Source: a virus
DNA: 64,000 bases
Strand: one strand, 5' to 3'
Virus record (IMG/VR): IMGVR_UViG_3300033153_009650
Span: 25,130 to 89,129 of that record
The notes under the pieces are model-generated. The model saw only the letters and a list, made by a program, of their open reading frames with translations, made no database searches and was not told the DNA's origin. The position numbers and the translations under genes are program-made. Below are positions 1 through 8,865 of this stretch, in pieces. Within the stretch, counting starts at the first letter, position 1. Each line of letters opens with the position of its first letter.

Positions 1-937
1 CGTGAGCCAAACGCTTTAATTCTTTACCATGTTCTTTTGGTCCCCAATCTGGTTGTATCGGAGGCAAGGAAATATCTTGCTTTGAAATTCTAAATTCACA
101 ACATTGTTTGGCTACTTTTATGGTATTCCTCATAGCAATTAAATATTCTGAACGAGAGAAATGATTTTGTTTTCTAAAAGCTTCTGCCATTTCGTCTGCT
201 GTCCGAAGATGCAATCCTTTGAAGTTAAATTTAAAACGATTTTCATCATCCCATTTTGCCTTGGTTTGTATAGCAAGAAGAACTTCCTGGACTTTCCATT
301 CATCCTCATTTATATAATGGCAGTCATTTGTAGCTATAAAGGGAATGTTTTTATATTCTTCAAGAAGACGATAAGCTTTTATGGTATCGTGAATTTCTTT
401 TTGAACTTCGATATTGTGAGGCATTATTTCAAAATATAAATCATCACAATATTGATGTAATTTGTAAAGAAATTCCGTTGCTCCTTCTAAATGAAGAAAT
501 GAACCTGCACAAGCTGTCATAATTACAAAATCCGATAGTTCGCATCCTAATAAATAATTATAATCGATTCTTGGAATAGTTCTCCCATACACACTTCTTG
601 CTCCAGTTAGATTGGCATAGGTGAGGAGCCGGCAGAGACTTTCAAATCCATTTTGATTTTTAACAAGGAGCGTTATATGTCCTCTTTTTTCTTTTTGAGG
701 TTTAATAGCTGCATTGGGAACGATATAAGCTTCACAGCCCAGTATTGGTTTAATACCTTGTTTATTACATTCCCTTTGGAAGTTGAGAAGGCCGTCGATG
801 TTACCATGATCTGTGCAAGCTAAAAATTTGAATCCTAATTCCTTGGCTTTTTTAACATAATTTTTTACTGTACCAAATCCATCTAACTGAGAATATTCAG
901 TATGTACATGAAGGTGAGCAAACGTTTTGTTTAGCAT
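1..937 (-). CDS. dnaE: DNA polymerase III alpha subunit, N-terminal part (cut by left edge)
   Basis: Replicative DNA polymerase catalytic subunit, or at least its PHP domain. About 312 residues are visible from the ATG at 937, which has a GAGG ribosome site just upstream; the rest lies beyond the left edge. The N-terminus carries the PHP signature HLHVHTEYS (metal-binding His8, His10, His12), then CTDHGN near residue 40, a GCEAY motif and ATNDCHYI near residue 210. These are typical of the DnaE/PolC PHP domain. It is the last gene of the leftward replication operon and sits with two clamp-like genes, a DnaB-type helicase and a primase, so the phage probably builds much of its own replisome. 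Whether the polymerase palm follows cannot be seen here. Confidence 0.85.
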   Translation of the reverse strand, partial: MLNKTFAHLHVHTEYSQLDGFGTVKNYVKKAKELGFKFLACTDHGNIDGLLNFQRECNKQGIKPILGCEAYIVPNAAIKPQKEKRGHITLLVKNQNGFESLCRLLTYANLTGARSVYGRTIPRIDYNYLLGCELSDFVIMTACAGSFLHLEGATEFLYKLHQYCDDLYFEIMPHNIEVQKEIHDTIKAYRLLEEYKNIPFIATNDCHYINEDEWKVQEVLLAIQTKAKWDDENRFKFNFKGLHLRTADEMAEAFRKQNHFSRSEYLIAMRNTIKVAKQCCEFRISKQDISLPPIQPDWGPKEHGKELKRLAH

Positions 938-974
938 ATATAATCCTCGTTTCTTTATTTCCTGAATTAACTTT

Positions 975-1328
975 TTATTTTTGTCTTCCTAAATTATAAT
1001 ATGGCTGTGTTAGAAAAATTTTCTTTCCAATAGATTTAGCATATCTTTTTTCTTTTTCAATGCCCCTTGATTGAGGCCAATATGGCAAATTAGCAATTAC
1101 CATCTCATCACACCAATCGATCCATAATCTATTGAGCTTTTCCCAATAATTAGAGCTGATTGGTAAGGATCCATATATTGCTATTGGATGAGAATGTGCA
1201 ATAGGGCAAAATACAGCATTTCCTTCGTTTATCAATTTTGCGGCTATTTTGCAGACCTCTTTAAATCTCTGTTCCCGTATGTTTGGATTTCTATGCGAAT
1301 ATGGACTTGCCAAATATATTTTTTTCAT
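975..1328 (-). CDS. DUF1937 family protein (nucleoside deoxyribosyltransferase-like)
   Basis: 117 residues. The start MKKIYLASPYSH and the later segments FCPIAHSHPIA and WIDWCDEM match the DUF1937 family, which has a fold related to nucleoside 2-deoxyribosyltransferases. A role in nucleotide metabolism is likely, but the substrate is unknown. Its ATG overlaps the stop of the upstream helicase-methyltransferase gene (TAATG arrangement), so the two are translationally coupled. It lies directly before the polymerase gene. Confidence 0.7.
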   Translation of the reverse strand: MKKIYLASPYSHRNPNIREQRFKEVCKIAAKLINEGNAVFCPIAHSHPIAIYGSLPISSNYWEKLNRLWIDWCDEMVIANLPYWPQSRGIEKEKRYAKSIGKKIFLTQPYYNLGRQK

Positions 1329-3595
1329 TATTTTGCCTGCGCGATATTAAATCCCCTATTTCTTTTTCCAACTGATTTCAAATTTCTTATTGCCACGTCA
1401 TAATATCCTTTCTTGAGCTCGCATCCCTTGAATTTCCGTTCAAGTTTTAAAGCAACATATCCCGTTGAACCAATTCCTGCGAACGGGTCATATATAATAT
1501 CCCCTGGATTGCTCCATAATTTGATCGCCCTTTCGATTACCCCAAGTTGCAAAGGGGCCAAATGTTTTTCGTCTTTGTTATTCTTTGCATCTCGATAATT
1601 TCTCAAAACATCTGTTTGTCTTATACCACCAGGATATTGAGGAGTTTGTCTATACCAAACAGGAGCAGCCCACTCAATCCACTCTTCTTGAGTAATCCAT
1701 CCTTGTTCTTTATTTTTTCCTGCTTTTATAGGATTAATATTTTCTCCAGGCTTTCTGAATTGTAATAAGTAATCCGCTAAGGCACAATGCAAATGAGAAG
1801 CGTCAGATCTCAATGTTTTAAAAAGCAAGCCCCTATCTTTAGTCCTGATAGCTGTTACTTGAGGATTCTTATCGATGCAAACTTCTCCATAATAAATCCA
1901 ACCTTCTTTTTCCATCATTTGTATCACTTTACCTCGGAAATCCTTAATACCAATATACCCATCTCTACTTTGAAAAGCAACTCCTTGGCATAGATGGATA
2001 CAACAATGACGACCAGGCATAGTAATTCTCAAGAGATGATCTTTATTAATGACAAATCGGAATTGCTCAATTAACTCCTCAATAGATTTTGTATTACCAA
2101 TATCATGTTGGCTATTGGTATATACATACATTCCAGGAAACGGAGGACTGAAAACAGATAGCCCAATCGAATCCGTCTTAATATTTTTCATTGTCAACAC
2201 ACTATCTCCCAATTGTAATTCCCACCCTTCCCTTTTCTTGATTTTTTCCATGTAAATCATTTCCTCTCTTTTTGTTCCAAGCTGTCCTGACAGATTCATA
2301 TTTAAGATTAACTCATTAAACATTTTTGTAGAATCTTTTTCCTTTCGTTTGATATTCTTTACCACTCCCCCTTCAATTTCCGTAGTAATAACATAAACAT
2401 TTACAGGATGCTTTTGACCAAATCGCCAGCATCTCCTCATCGCTTGATAAAACTTTTCATAAGAATCGCTTAATCCGACAAATGCCATATTGTGACAAGA
2501 TTGAAAATTCATTCCAAATCCAGCAATAGAAGGCTTTGTCACAAGACATTTGATTTTTCCATCCTGAAAATCAAGTAGCGACTGTTCCTTATGTTGTGAT
2601 GAATCAGATCCTTTAACTTCTACCGAGTTATTAATCTGCTTGGAAAGTAAATTTGACTCTTTATTAAGATCGCACCAAATTAACCATGTTTCATTTGATT
2701 TGTTTATTATTTCAGAACATAGTTCGATTCTACTTTCAATACTATTTTGTCTTGCAATTTGTCTGTCCCTCAAACCTCTTGCCTCAGTCGCAAATAATTC
2801 TCCTGGTTTGATATCTCTGTTTGTTGCAGGAATTGTTTTTTGAATTATCCTTAATTCCGGCAAGATAAATCCATCGTTGTCATAGCCTAAATCAGAAGGA
2901 GAACGCAGGGCTACAGACCACGATGCAAGCCACTTCCAAAATGCTTGTTTTGCATGGCCTTTGAGAACCCATTTTTGGACCATATCCTGAGCCCGATTGG
3001 TAAAGAATAACGATTTAATCTCTTTCTCTGTCATTATCCCAAGGAACTCGGCATGATTGATTATTTCAAGCAGATCATTTGGCGCTGGGGTAGCCGTACA
3101 AGCGAATCGAAAAGGAACTTGAGAACCAAACTCTGTAATTGCCTTTCTGAATTTGCCATCAAATCCCTTCAAAATTGAACTCTCGTCCAATACAATCCCT
3201 CCGAGATTATCAGAATTGAAATTCTTCAACATTTCATAGTTAGTAATATTGATTCCCTTTTTAATATTAGCTTGCCTACGACAAATATTCACAGGGACAT
3301 GGAATTTTATTCCTTCTCTTTGTGTCTGCTTTGACACGGCAAGAGGAGCGAATATCAAGACTGGAAGTTTGGTTTTTTTCACAACATGGTTTGCCCAATC
3401 CAACTGGATAGGGGTCTTGCCCAATCCACAATCCGCAAAACAGGCAGAGCGGCCTCTCATCAATGCCCATTTTGTGATATCTTTTTGAAAGTTAAACAAC
3501 ATCGGATTCAACTTATTGGAAGAAAGTCGAAATCCCGAGTTGATATCCTCTATAGTTTTCTGTTCGAGAAATTTTTGGTATTTAAGATCTTCCAT
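1328..3595 (-). CDS. Fusion of SNF2/DEAD-type helicase and DNA methyltransferase
   Basis: About 755 residues. The N-terminal half is a superfamily 2 helicase: Walker A GLGKT near residues 57-61, DESS motif II near 137, ATPAP motif III, and RRCWRFGQ motif VI. The C-terminal half is a beta-class amino methyltransferase with SPPF near 483-486 (catalytic motif IV) and DPFAGIGST near 703 (SAM-binding motif I). SPP motifs are usual in N4-cytosine or N6-adenine methylases. A TTG codon at 3631 would extend the protein but has no ribosome site. The ATG at 3595 gives MEDLKYQKFLEQ, which fits the domain start better. It may methylate phage DNA against restriction, or couple translocation to methylation. 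Confidence 0.8.
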   Translation of the reverse strand: MEDLKYQKFLEQKTIEDINSGFRLSSNKLNPMLFNFQKDITKWALMRGRSACFADCGLGKTPIQLDWANHVVKKTKLPVLIFAPLAVSKQTQREGIKFHVPVNICRRQANIKKGINITNYEMLKNFNSDNLGGIVLDESSILKGFDGKFRKAITEFGSQVPFRFACTATPAPNDLLEIINHAEFLGIMTEKEIKSLFFTNRAQDMVQKWVLKGHAKQAFWKWLASWSVALRSPSDLGYDNDGFILPELRIIQKTIPATNRDIKPGELFATEARGLRDRQIARQNSIESRIELCSEIINKSNETWLIWCDLNKESNLLSKQINNSVEVKGSDSSQHKEQSLLDFQDGKIKCLVTKPSIAGFGMNFQSCHNMAFVGLSDSYEKFYQAMRRCWRFGQKHPVNVYVITTEIEGGVVKNIKRKEKDSTKMFNELILNMNLSGQLGTKREEMIYMEKIKKREGWELQLGDSVLTMKNIKTDSIGLSVFSPPFPGMYVYTNSQHDIGNTKSIEELIEQFRFVINKDHLLRITMPGRHCCIHLCQGVAFQSRDGYIGIKDFRGKVIQMMEKEGWIYYGEVCIDKNPQVTAIRTKDRGLLFKTLRSDASHLHCALADYLLQFRKPGENINPIKAGKNKEQGWITQEEWIEWAAPVWYRQTPQYPGGIRQTDVLRNYRDAKNNKDEKHLAPLQLGVIERAIKLWSNPGDIIYDPFAGIGSTGYVALKLERKFKGCELKKGYYDVAIRNLKSVGKRNRGFNIAQAK

Positions 3596-3717
3596 TTTTT
3601 GATTTTTTGATTGGTTAGTAAAATTCTCCAAAACGATTCGAGGTTATGTCTGACTTTGGGAAGTCTTTTGTAAGAGACGGTTTCTCTCATAATGGTATCT
3701 GCAAAATAAATTTTCAT
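3550..3717 (-). CDS. Small ORF between clamp and helicase-methyltransferase genes
   Basis: 55 codons starting MKIYFADTIMRETVSYKRLP and ending inside the beginning of the helicase-methyltransferase gene. Its ATG overlaps the stop of the clamp gene (ATGA). Its opening resembles another small gene in the cluster (4848-5000), which also starts MKI and has an aromatic LLSYYFL-like stretch where this one has NLESFW. No strong ribosome site and no recognised domain, so it is only a candidate. Confidence 0.3.
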   Translation of the reverse strand: MKIYFADTIMRETVSYKRLPKVRHNLESFWRILLTNQKIKKWKILNTKNFSNRKL

Positions 3718-4712
3718 TTAGAAGCCAAAGAAATAACATGTTGAAAATTATCGCCTTCAAAAAGAAGAGACATTTCTCCAATGGTAACTTCTTTGAGTCT
3801 ATTCAAAATTTCTCTAAGAAATACCGGATGTATGAAAAGTTTAATTTCTTCTCCTGTGTATCTAATACGATGTTCTTCTTCAATAAAACCAAGAGGACCT
3901 TGCCCTTTACATATTAAAGTTGATTTTTTAAGAGTCAAGGAAATGATCAAATCCTGTTCAAATTCTGTTTTGGCCAGAATTTCTGCCCTATCAATAGATT
4001 CGGCAAGACTGACAGGGAATTTTACTTTCTCTCCTTCCACTTTCAAAAAAGATTCTATATCAGGATATTCAACATCCATGATTCGAGTACTGAAGATTGT
4101 TTTTTCTTCATTAATAAAATGAAGCCATTCCTTTTGTAGAGAATATTTTATTGGAGAATAGTTGATAAGATGAGTGGCTGCATTCCCCGGGAGAAAAAAT
4201 TCTTTTTTAATGGACTGATTCATAATTCTTTTTGTAATCCGAAATTTATCAGTAGATAAAATTTTGTTTTTAATAATTCTAAGATTAGTAAGTTCCGGTC
4301 TGGTCATATCTTTACTCACGGAAAACAAACAGAACTTAACTGCATTGGAAAAATCATCTGATAAAGGAAGCCATGTTTGAATATCATCGAAGAAAAGAGG
4401 AAGCTTGTGTTCTTGTGTAATATTGATATGGGCTTTGCTTCTCTTTCCTTTAATAATAAATTTATCTTCTTCCATTTGAATGTCTAATTCTTCGTCAGGT
4501 AATTTACTGATTAAAGCAAAAAATTCATTGGCTTTGACTGCCCCTTGTAATCCTGTCTTCATCATTTGTAGAATAGAAATTTGATCATTGTAAGTTTGGA
4601 TTGTCGTTTCATTGAAAACAAAATGAGTCGTGAATTCAATGATTTCTTTATTTGCCAATCCAGGTTTAACTTTAACCAAAGCTTCTACTAACTCTTGTCT
4701 ATTAATTTTCAT
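3714..4712 (-). CDS. dnaN: DNA polymerase III beta subunit-like sliding clamp
   Basis: 332 residues, slightly shorter than bacterial DnaN (about 365). The layout is typical of a clamp: MKINRQELVEALVKVKPGL at the start, a region at about 190-240 with YPDIESFL and SLAESIDRAEILAKTE (as in the DnaN domain 2-3 linker), and a final domain with LFIHPVFLREILNRL. Sequence divergence is high, so this rests on pattern rather than close similarity. It has a good ribosome site (AAAAGGAG) and lies between the DNA-modification genes and the helicase-methyltransferase. It would tether the phage polymerase. Confidence 0.72.
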   Translation of the reverse strand: MKINRQELVEALVKVKPGLANKEIIEFTTHFVFNETTIQTYNDQISILQMMKTGLQGAVKANEFFALISKLPDEELDIQMEEDKFIIKGKRSKAHINITQEHKLPLFFDDIQTWLPLSDDFSNAVKFCLFSVSKDMTRPELTNLRIIKNKILSTDKFRITKRIMNQSIKKEFFLPGNAATHLINYSPIKYSLQKEWLHFINEEKTIFSTRIMDVEYPDIESFLKVEGEKVKFPVSLAESIDRAEILAKTEFEQDLIISLTLKKSTLICKGQGPLGFIEEEHRIRYTGEEIKLFIHPVFLREILNRLKEVTIGEMSLLFEGDNFQHVISLASK

Positions 4713-4847
4713 AATGTCTCCTTTTTAATTTTTTTAATCCACATTATTAATGATTCTTTCTGAAAAGCCAGTTCCTCAATAACATAGTAAAATGAAATAA
4801 GCCGTTTATGAATATAATATATAATTCTGTTCCCGCAAAGTATATTT

Positions 4848-5000
4848 TCATTTTTTAGTCATGTATTTCTTAATTTCCTGATTAATATTTTCCCTTTTAC
4901 TTAGGAAATAATATGAAAGTAATCTGTTATAAGCTTTAAGTTTATTTAATGCTTCCTCTTGGCTTTTTTCTTCCAACCAGGTAGCAAGAATAATTTTCAT
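4848..5000 (-). CDS. Small protein downstream of dpdA
   Basis: 50 residues, MKIILATWLEEKSQEEALNK at the start, then KAYNRLLSYYFLSKRE. The ATG at 5000 overlaps the last codons of dpdA (4997), so translation is coupled. No domain is recognised. The MK-hydrophobic-A start followed by an LLSYYFL-like patch resembles small proteins or N-terminal segments I associate with phage DpdA loci, which suggests a partner of the transglycosylase. That is inference only. Confidence 0.55.
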   Translation of the reverse strand: MKIILATWLEEKSQEEALNKLKAYNRLLSYYFLSKRENINQEIKKYMTKK

Positions 5001-5944
5001 ATCTCAAAACCTCCTGATGGTCTTTTTTTGAAGGGCCAAGGCCATTCTGGCATTGATTTTTCCAAGTCCAAAAAATAAATAATATTTAATTCATCTCTTT
5101 GTTTATAATCATTACTAAGTCCTGGTTCAATCACTGTTTCAACTATTTTGTCCTTTGACCAGCCAAAAGTGACTCTTCCATCCTTGAGCCCATGAATTCC
5201 TCTTTGGGCATCAGCATCTTGTTTACCAAACCATCTTTCTCCATCCTTGAGTTTATAATTATTATCTACCTTTTTCAAATCTGACTTTCCTAATTTATAT
5301 CCTTTTTCCTCGAAGTATTGAAAAATGATGTCCTGCTGTTTAGGAGAAAAAGTATTAAAATGTTTATTTACTTCTTTTTGGGAAGGAGACTTACTTGATA
5401 TAGCTACCTTCCAGGAATCCTCATCATAAATCCATTCTCCTTGTTTATATTTTGGAATGTAAATTGATCCTGTTCGACTTGTCATTACCCAGGACGTACT
5501 GTCTACACTGTACCAGGGATATCTAAGCATAAGTTTGAGAGAAGTTAAACCAAAGCCATGTATTTTATGAGTAGGTAAATAAGAATTGCTTTCAGGACAT
5601 ATTATAGAAAAGATGTAATCGTAAAATCTTGCCCTGACTGGAGTAGCTACTAAAGCGGCTCCTCCTAAACCAAAATATTCATATTCCAAAACTTTTCGTA
5701 AATATTTTTCATCTTCTTTAAAGTGATAAACTGGTAAGGGAGAGAGTCCTTGTCTTTCCATCTCTTTTTGATTTTCCCAAGTTTTTTCGGGACTGTTTAA
5801 ATCATCAAGATTAACATACACTTCTAAATATTGTTTATGCTCATAAATAAAATCTATATACTTTTGCAAAGAAATTTTTGCTCCTTTACTCCATGCACTG
5901 TAAGCCCCAGAGTCAAGAAATAAGTTTATTTTTTCCTTTCTCAT
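4997..5944 (-). CDS. dpdA: DpdA-like DNA 7-deazaguanine transglycosylase
   Basis: 315 residues. The start has FLDSGAYSAW (residues 9-18), the counterpart of the TDSGGFQ loop of tRNA-guanine transglycosylases that carries a catalytic aspartate; this version is characteristic of phage and bacterial DpdA. Further family-like segments are VYVNLDD, LPVYHFKED, GLGGAAL and KIHGFGLTSLKLMLRYPWYSVDSTSW, broken by no gaps. The C-terminal part lacks the zinc-binding cysteines of bacterial Tgt. DpdA swaps guanine in DNA for preQ0 or a derivative. The same operon encodes FolE, QueD, QueE and QueC, the full route from GTP to preQ0. GAGGAG ribosome site ahead of the ATG. Confidence 0.88.
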   Translation of the reverse strand: MRKEKINLFLDSGAYSAWSKGAKISLQKYIDFIYEHKQYLEVYVNLDDLNSPEKTWENQKEMERQGLSPLPVYHFKEDEKYLRKVLEYEYFGLGGAALVATPVRARFYDYIFSIICPESNSYLPTHKIHGFGLTSLKLMLRYPWYSVDSTSWVMTSRTGSIYIPKYKQGEWIYDEDSWKVAISSKSPSQKEVNKHFNTFSPKQQDIIFQYFEEKGYKLGKSDLKKVDNNYKLKDGERWFGKQDADAQRGIHGLKDGRVTFGWSKDKIVETVIEPGLSNDYKQRDELNIIYFLDLEKSMPEWPWPFKKRPSGGFEI

Positions 5945-5958
5945 AATGGTCTCCTCAA

Positions 5959-6636
5959 CTATATTTTTTCAAGAATGACATATATCCAATTTTGGGGTGC
6001 TTTGAAATATCTGATAATTTTAAAACCAAAGTCCTTTGTTAAAATTTCAAAGGCTTTTCTTGTTAACATACAAGTATGCTCAAGATGATAAAACATTGGT
6101 ATATGGGCATCAAATGAATCCCCATCGTTTGTGCTTATAAAGAATCTACCACCAAGTGTCAACATCTTATAAATAAGTCCAAAGGTTTCTCTAATGTCAT
6201 TTATGTGCTCAACAACATCTACTAAGAAGACATTGAGATAAAAAAGATTCCTTCTATAACTCTCAATTGAACCTATGTATTTACTAATATTACAATCTGA
6301 ATATTCCATTCTCAATAAATCTTTTATTTCCGAGTAAAAGACCCTATATTTGGAATCTACTTTTCTTCTAACTAAGTAAGTAAAATCACCGTCCGCTGCT
6401 CCAAACTCTATTGAGTCCCCATTAAGAATATAATCCTCGAACCAAGCATATCTGGCTCTTTGATGTAATTTTAATCCCTCATCCCCTTTATACCAATAGT
6501 CAGATTCATGATAAAACTCTATATTTACATTAGTAGATCGAAAGGTACAACCACAGTTAGTACATTTCAAAATACCTTGTGGATAGATTAAATTTTTACA
6601 TGATCCAGAACCACATATCTTACATCTTATATTCAT
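5959..6636 (-). CDS. Class I SAM-dependent methyltransferase with N-terminal zinc ribbon
   Basis: 225 residues. The first 30 contain two cysteine pairs (CKICGSGSC and CTNCGC), a probable zinc ribbon. A Rossmann-type methyltransferase follows: SIEFGAADGDFTYLV is a degenerate SAM-binding motif I, DVVEHI is the acidic motif often seen in this superfamily, and LTLGGRFFISTND is the strand-4 loop. The gene lies between dpdA and a HAD protein with 3-4 base overlaps, so it belongs to the 7-deazaguanine operon. It could methylate the modified base, another nucleobase or a small molecule; the substrate is not visible. Confidence 0.72.
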   Translation of the reverse strand: MNIRCKICGSGSCKNLIYPQGILKCTNCGCTFRSTNVNIEFYHESDYWYKGDEGLKLHQRARYAWFEDYILNGDSIEFGAADGDFTYLVRRKVDSKYRVFYSEIKDLLRMEYSDCNISKYIGSIESYRRNLFYLNVFLVDVVEHINDIRETFGLIYKMLTLGGRFFISTNDGDSFDAHIPMFYHLEHTCMLTRKAFEILTKDFGFKIIRYFKAPQNWIYVILEKI

Positions 6637-7268
6637 ATCTTCTCCAGGCTTTTACAATAAGATAAGGTTTTTTCACAATTACAAATTAAATCATTATCCA
6701 CAAAACCACTTAGTTTTATTTTTCCATCAAATTCAGGTAAATTACAACAATATTTTTCATGTATTCTAATCAAGGTTATATAAGTTAGTAATGGAATATT
6801 ACAAAGGCACTTTCCACATTTAGGACAAGGCATTATTCCACATTTAGGACAATCCATTACAGAAATATCAATTTGAAAACCACAGAAGAAACAAGGATGT
6901 TTTTCGTCCGGAGAAATAAATCCATGTTTAAATCTCCAACATGAGTTATGAAAGTTGTAACTTAAATATTTTTCAAGATCTTCAGGAATTGTTGGAATGG
7001 CTTTATCATCAATCATTACATTACATACTGGTTTTCTTCCATACATTATATTAGTGTATTTTACATTGTATTTTACTAACCATTCCTCAGTCATTTGTTT
7101 ATCTTCAACATATCGGGCAGTAAAGAGAGTAATCATGTGTCCTAAGTCCACAAGTCGATTAATCTTACCTATTGCCTTAAAGTTAGGGGTCCTGTAAGGA
7201 TAATAATCTTTTCCCCATCCTTCTGACTCTAAAGTTAATACTCCATCAATGTCAACTAAGATAAGCAT
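6633..7268 (-). CDS. HAD-superfamily phosphatase-like protein with C-terminal zinc ribbons
   Basis: 211 residues. The start LILVDIDGVL holds the DxD motif I of HAD hydrolases. TLFTAR is motif II, and GRKPVCNVMIDDKA gives motifs III and IV. From about residue 120 there are many cysteines (CFFCGF, CPKCG, CPKCGKCLC, CNCEK), suggesting two zinc ribbons fused to the phosphatase. It overlaps both neighbours by a few bases in the DNA-modification operon. A phosphatase acting on a nucleotide intermediate or on a polynucleotide 5' or 3' phosphate is plausible; the cysteine-rich tail could bind nucleic acid or a partner. Confidence 0.68.
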   Translation of the reverse strand: MLILVDIDGVLTLESEGWGKDYYPYRTPNFKAIGKINRLVDLGHMITLFTARYVEDKQMTEEWLVKYNVKYTNIMYGRKPVCNVMIDDKAIPTIPEDLEKYLSYNFHNSCWRFKHGFISPDEKHPCFFCGFQIDISVMDCPKCGIMPCPKCGKCLCNIPLLTYITLIRIHEKYCCNLPEFDGKIKLSGFVDNDLICNCEKTLSYCKSLEKI

Positions 7269-7848
7269 CTATTTCCCACCATTTTTCACCTCTTGGATTT
7301 TCCATCCAAATATAAACATGATTATTTTTAATTTTATTAACACGTCTATAGTCCACTGAATTTAACTTTTTATTAGAACATCCCCATTTGTGATTTGCGA
7401 GATTATTGATATCTTTATAATCGTTATTTTTTTTTGGTTTTGGAAATCCTACAATAATTACTTTACCATATAATTTCAATTTATCTAAACATTTGAGAGC
7501 ATCTTTCTCTCTCAAATGTTCAAAAATTTGCTGACCTAAAATAATATCAAACTTCTGGTTAAAACAACGCTTCCTTAGAATATAATCTACAACATCTATT
7601 TTATAAATCTCATTATAAATCTCATTATTTAGTTGGTCAAATCTTTTGAAGCTTCCAAGATCAATACCAACCAACTGTATGTTCCAACCATAGACCATTC
7701 TCATTAGACTACCATATAATCCTTTGCCACATCCAATATCTAAAAAAGAAAAAGCTTTATAATTTAAACCGATCATATAGTCTATTAATCCAAATAATTC
7801 ACTCACTTGTTTTATATTACTAACGCCGTGTCCAAAAGGTCTTCCCAT
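7252..7848 (-). CDS. Class I SAM-dependent methyltransferase
   Basis: 198 residues. FLDIGCGKGLYGSLMR near residue 35 is a clear SAM-binding motif I, VGIDLGS is the acidic strand-2 end, and ILGQQIFEHLRE occupies the motif IV region. Ribosome site AAAAGGAG before the ATG. It sits between queC and the HAD gene. It is the second methyltransferase of this operon and lacks the zinc ribbon of the first. Its target is unknown; DNA-base or modified-base methylation is the contextual guess. Confidence 0.75.
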   Translation of the reverse strand: MGRPFGHGVSNIKQVSELFGLIDYMIGLNYKAFSFLDIGCGKGLYGSLMRMVYGWNIQLVGIDLGSFKRFDQLNNEIYNEIYKIDVVDYILRKRCFNQKFDIILGQQIFEHLREKDALKCLDKLKLYGKVIIVGFPKPKKNNDYKDINNLANHKWGCSNKKLNSVDYRRVNKIKNNHVYIWMENPRGEKWWEIDAYLS

Positions 7849-7860
7849 GTGTTCTCCTTT

Positions 7861-8514
7861 TTAAGTGAGATAGGCATCCACTTCTCTTATAATTGCTACA
7901 TTCCTCTCTGGTAAGTATTGTCCTTTTTTAGCCGCTTGATAATAATTTAACATTAGTATTCGATCTACAAATTCAATATCAACTCCATGACTTCGGAGGA
8001 CAGTCCATTTTCTAAAACAAGAAGGACAAGCTCCACAATAATTACTTACTTCAGTTGATGAGTAACAAGAAATGGTATCGAGTAATAATTCCGGCTTACC
8101 AACATTCTTTATAAACCACTTGACAACTTCCGCTTTCGACATTAGCCAGAACGGACTGAATACTAAAATACCTGGGTTCATAATAGATAGTAGCCGACTA
8201 AATTCTTTAAAGATAAATTCATTTTTGTCTGATACGACATCATCTTTAACTCCAGCAATACAAATCTCTTGATCATACTTCACTGCAAGCATTGCTAAAT
8301 ACAAGTTTCTAAAAGGGATGTACGCTTTTGAACCGACCTGTCTACTGTTAAGATTAAGTGTATTGTCGATAATTGTATCAGGTATCAGTTTTTTAATTAC
8401 CCGTAACTCTCTATGAGTATAGGGAGTTCCTAAATCGAAATAAACAGTTTGAGGTTTATTTAAATAATGATAAGCAACAAAGGAGTCTATACCACCAGAA
8501 AACAGTAAAATCAT
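7861..8514 (-). CDS. queC: QueC-like 7-cyano-7-deazaguanine (preQ0) synthase
   Basis: 217 residues. PP-loop ATPase motif SGGIDS at residues 6-11, IPFRNL (equivalent of the PGRN-type segment), GVKDDVVSDKNEF, and a C-terminal zinc motif CGACPSCFRK preceded by an upstream Cys (SCYSS). QueC converts 7-carboxy-7-deazaguanine to preQ0 with ATP and ammonia. No glutamine amidotransferase domain is fused, so the archaeosine-type Gat-QueC route is not indicated. AAGGAG ribosome site; between a methyltransferase and the Vsr-like gene. Confidence 0.85.
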   Translation of the reverse strand: MILLFSGGIDSFVAYHYLNKPQTVYFDLGTPYTHRELRVIKKLIPDTIIDNTLNLNSRQVGSKAYIPFRNLYLAMLAVKYDQEICIAGVKDDVVSDKNEFIFKEFSRLLSIMNPGILVFSPFWLMSKAEVVKWFIKNVGKPELLLDTISCYSSTEVSNYCGACPSCFRKWTVLRSHGVDIEFVDRILMLNYYQAAKKGQYLPERNVAIIREVDAYLT

Positions 8515-8523
8515 TTTATCTCC

Positions 8524-8865
8524 TTATTTTTGTTTTTCATTACAAAATTTTTTGTATCCAACTACAGAAAAAATATTAATTCTATCTTGCATATGTTCTT
8601 TAGAATTTTTTCCTACTCGTTCCTCGGAATGCCAGTAATCACCGAAAACTTCTATAATAAGTTTTCTTCCATTTACATTTACAAAGTCTGGACATTTGCC
8701 TCGAATGATAAGACTTCCATCTCCGGCATATTTCCACTCGTTTGGAAAGTTTTCTTTATATTGGGCTATGGAAATATTATGTTTGAATAATAGATGTTTG
8801 TTAGAAATTACTTTGTATTTTTTCTTACATAATTGACAAATTACATAATCTTTATTTTCTATCAC
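8524..8865 (-). CDS. Vsr-like / EDxHD-type homing endonuclease with MucR-like zinc finger, perhaps truncated
   Basis: 113 residues from a GTG start with a well-placed AGGAG. The N-terminus has CQLCKKKYKVI and HLLFKHNISIAQYKENFP, a ROS/MucR-type finger common in phage endonucleases. The second half, CPDFVNVNGRKLIIEVFGDYWH, is the conserved core of very-short-patch-repair-like nucleases. Family members usually continue after the GYK segment with a strand like LVIWE. Here the protein stops soon after GYKKFCNEKQK next to a run of six A residues, so a frameshift or truncation is possible. A free-standing homing endonuclease inserted in the modification operon fits best. Confidence 0.65.
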   Translation of the reverse strand: MIENKDYVICQLCKKKYKVISNKHLLFKHNISIAQYKENFPNEWKYAGDGSLIIRGKCPDFVNVNGRKLIIEVFGDYWHSEERVGKNSKEHMQDRINIFSVVGYKKFCNEKQK

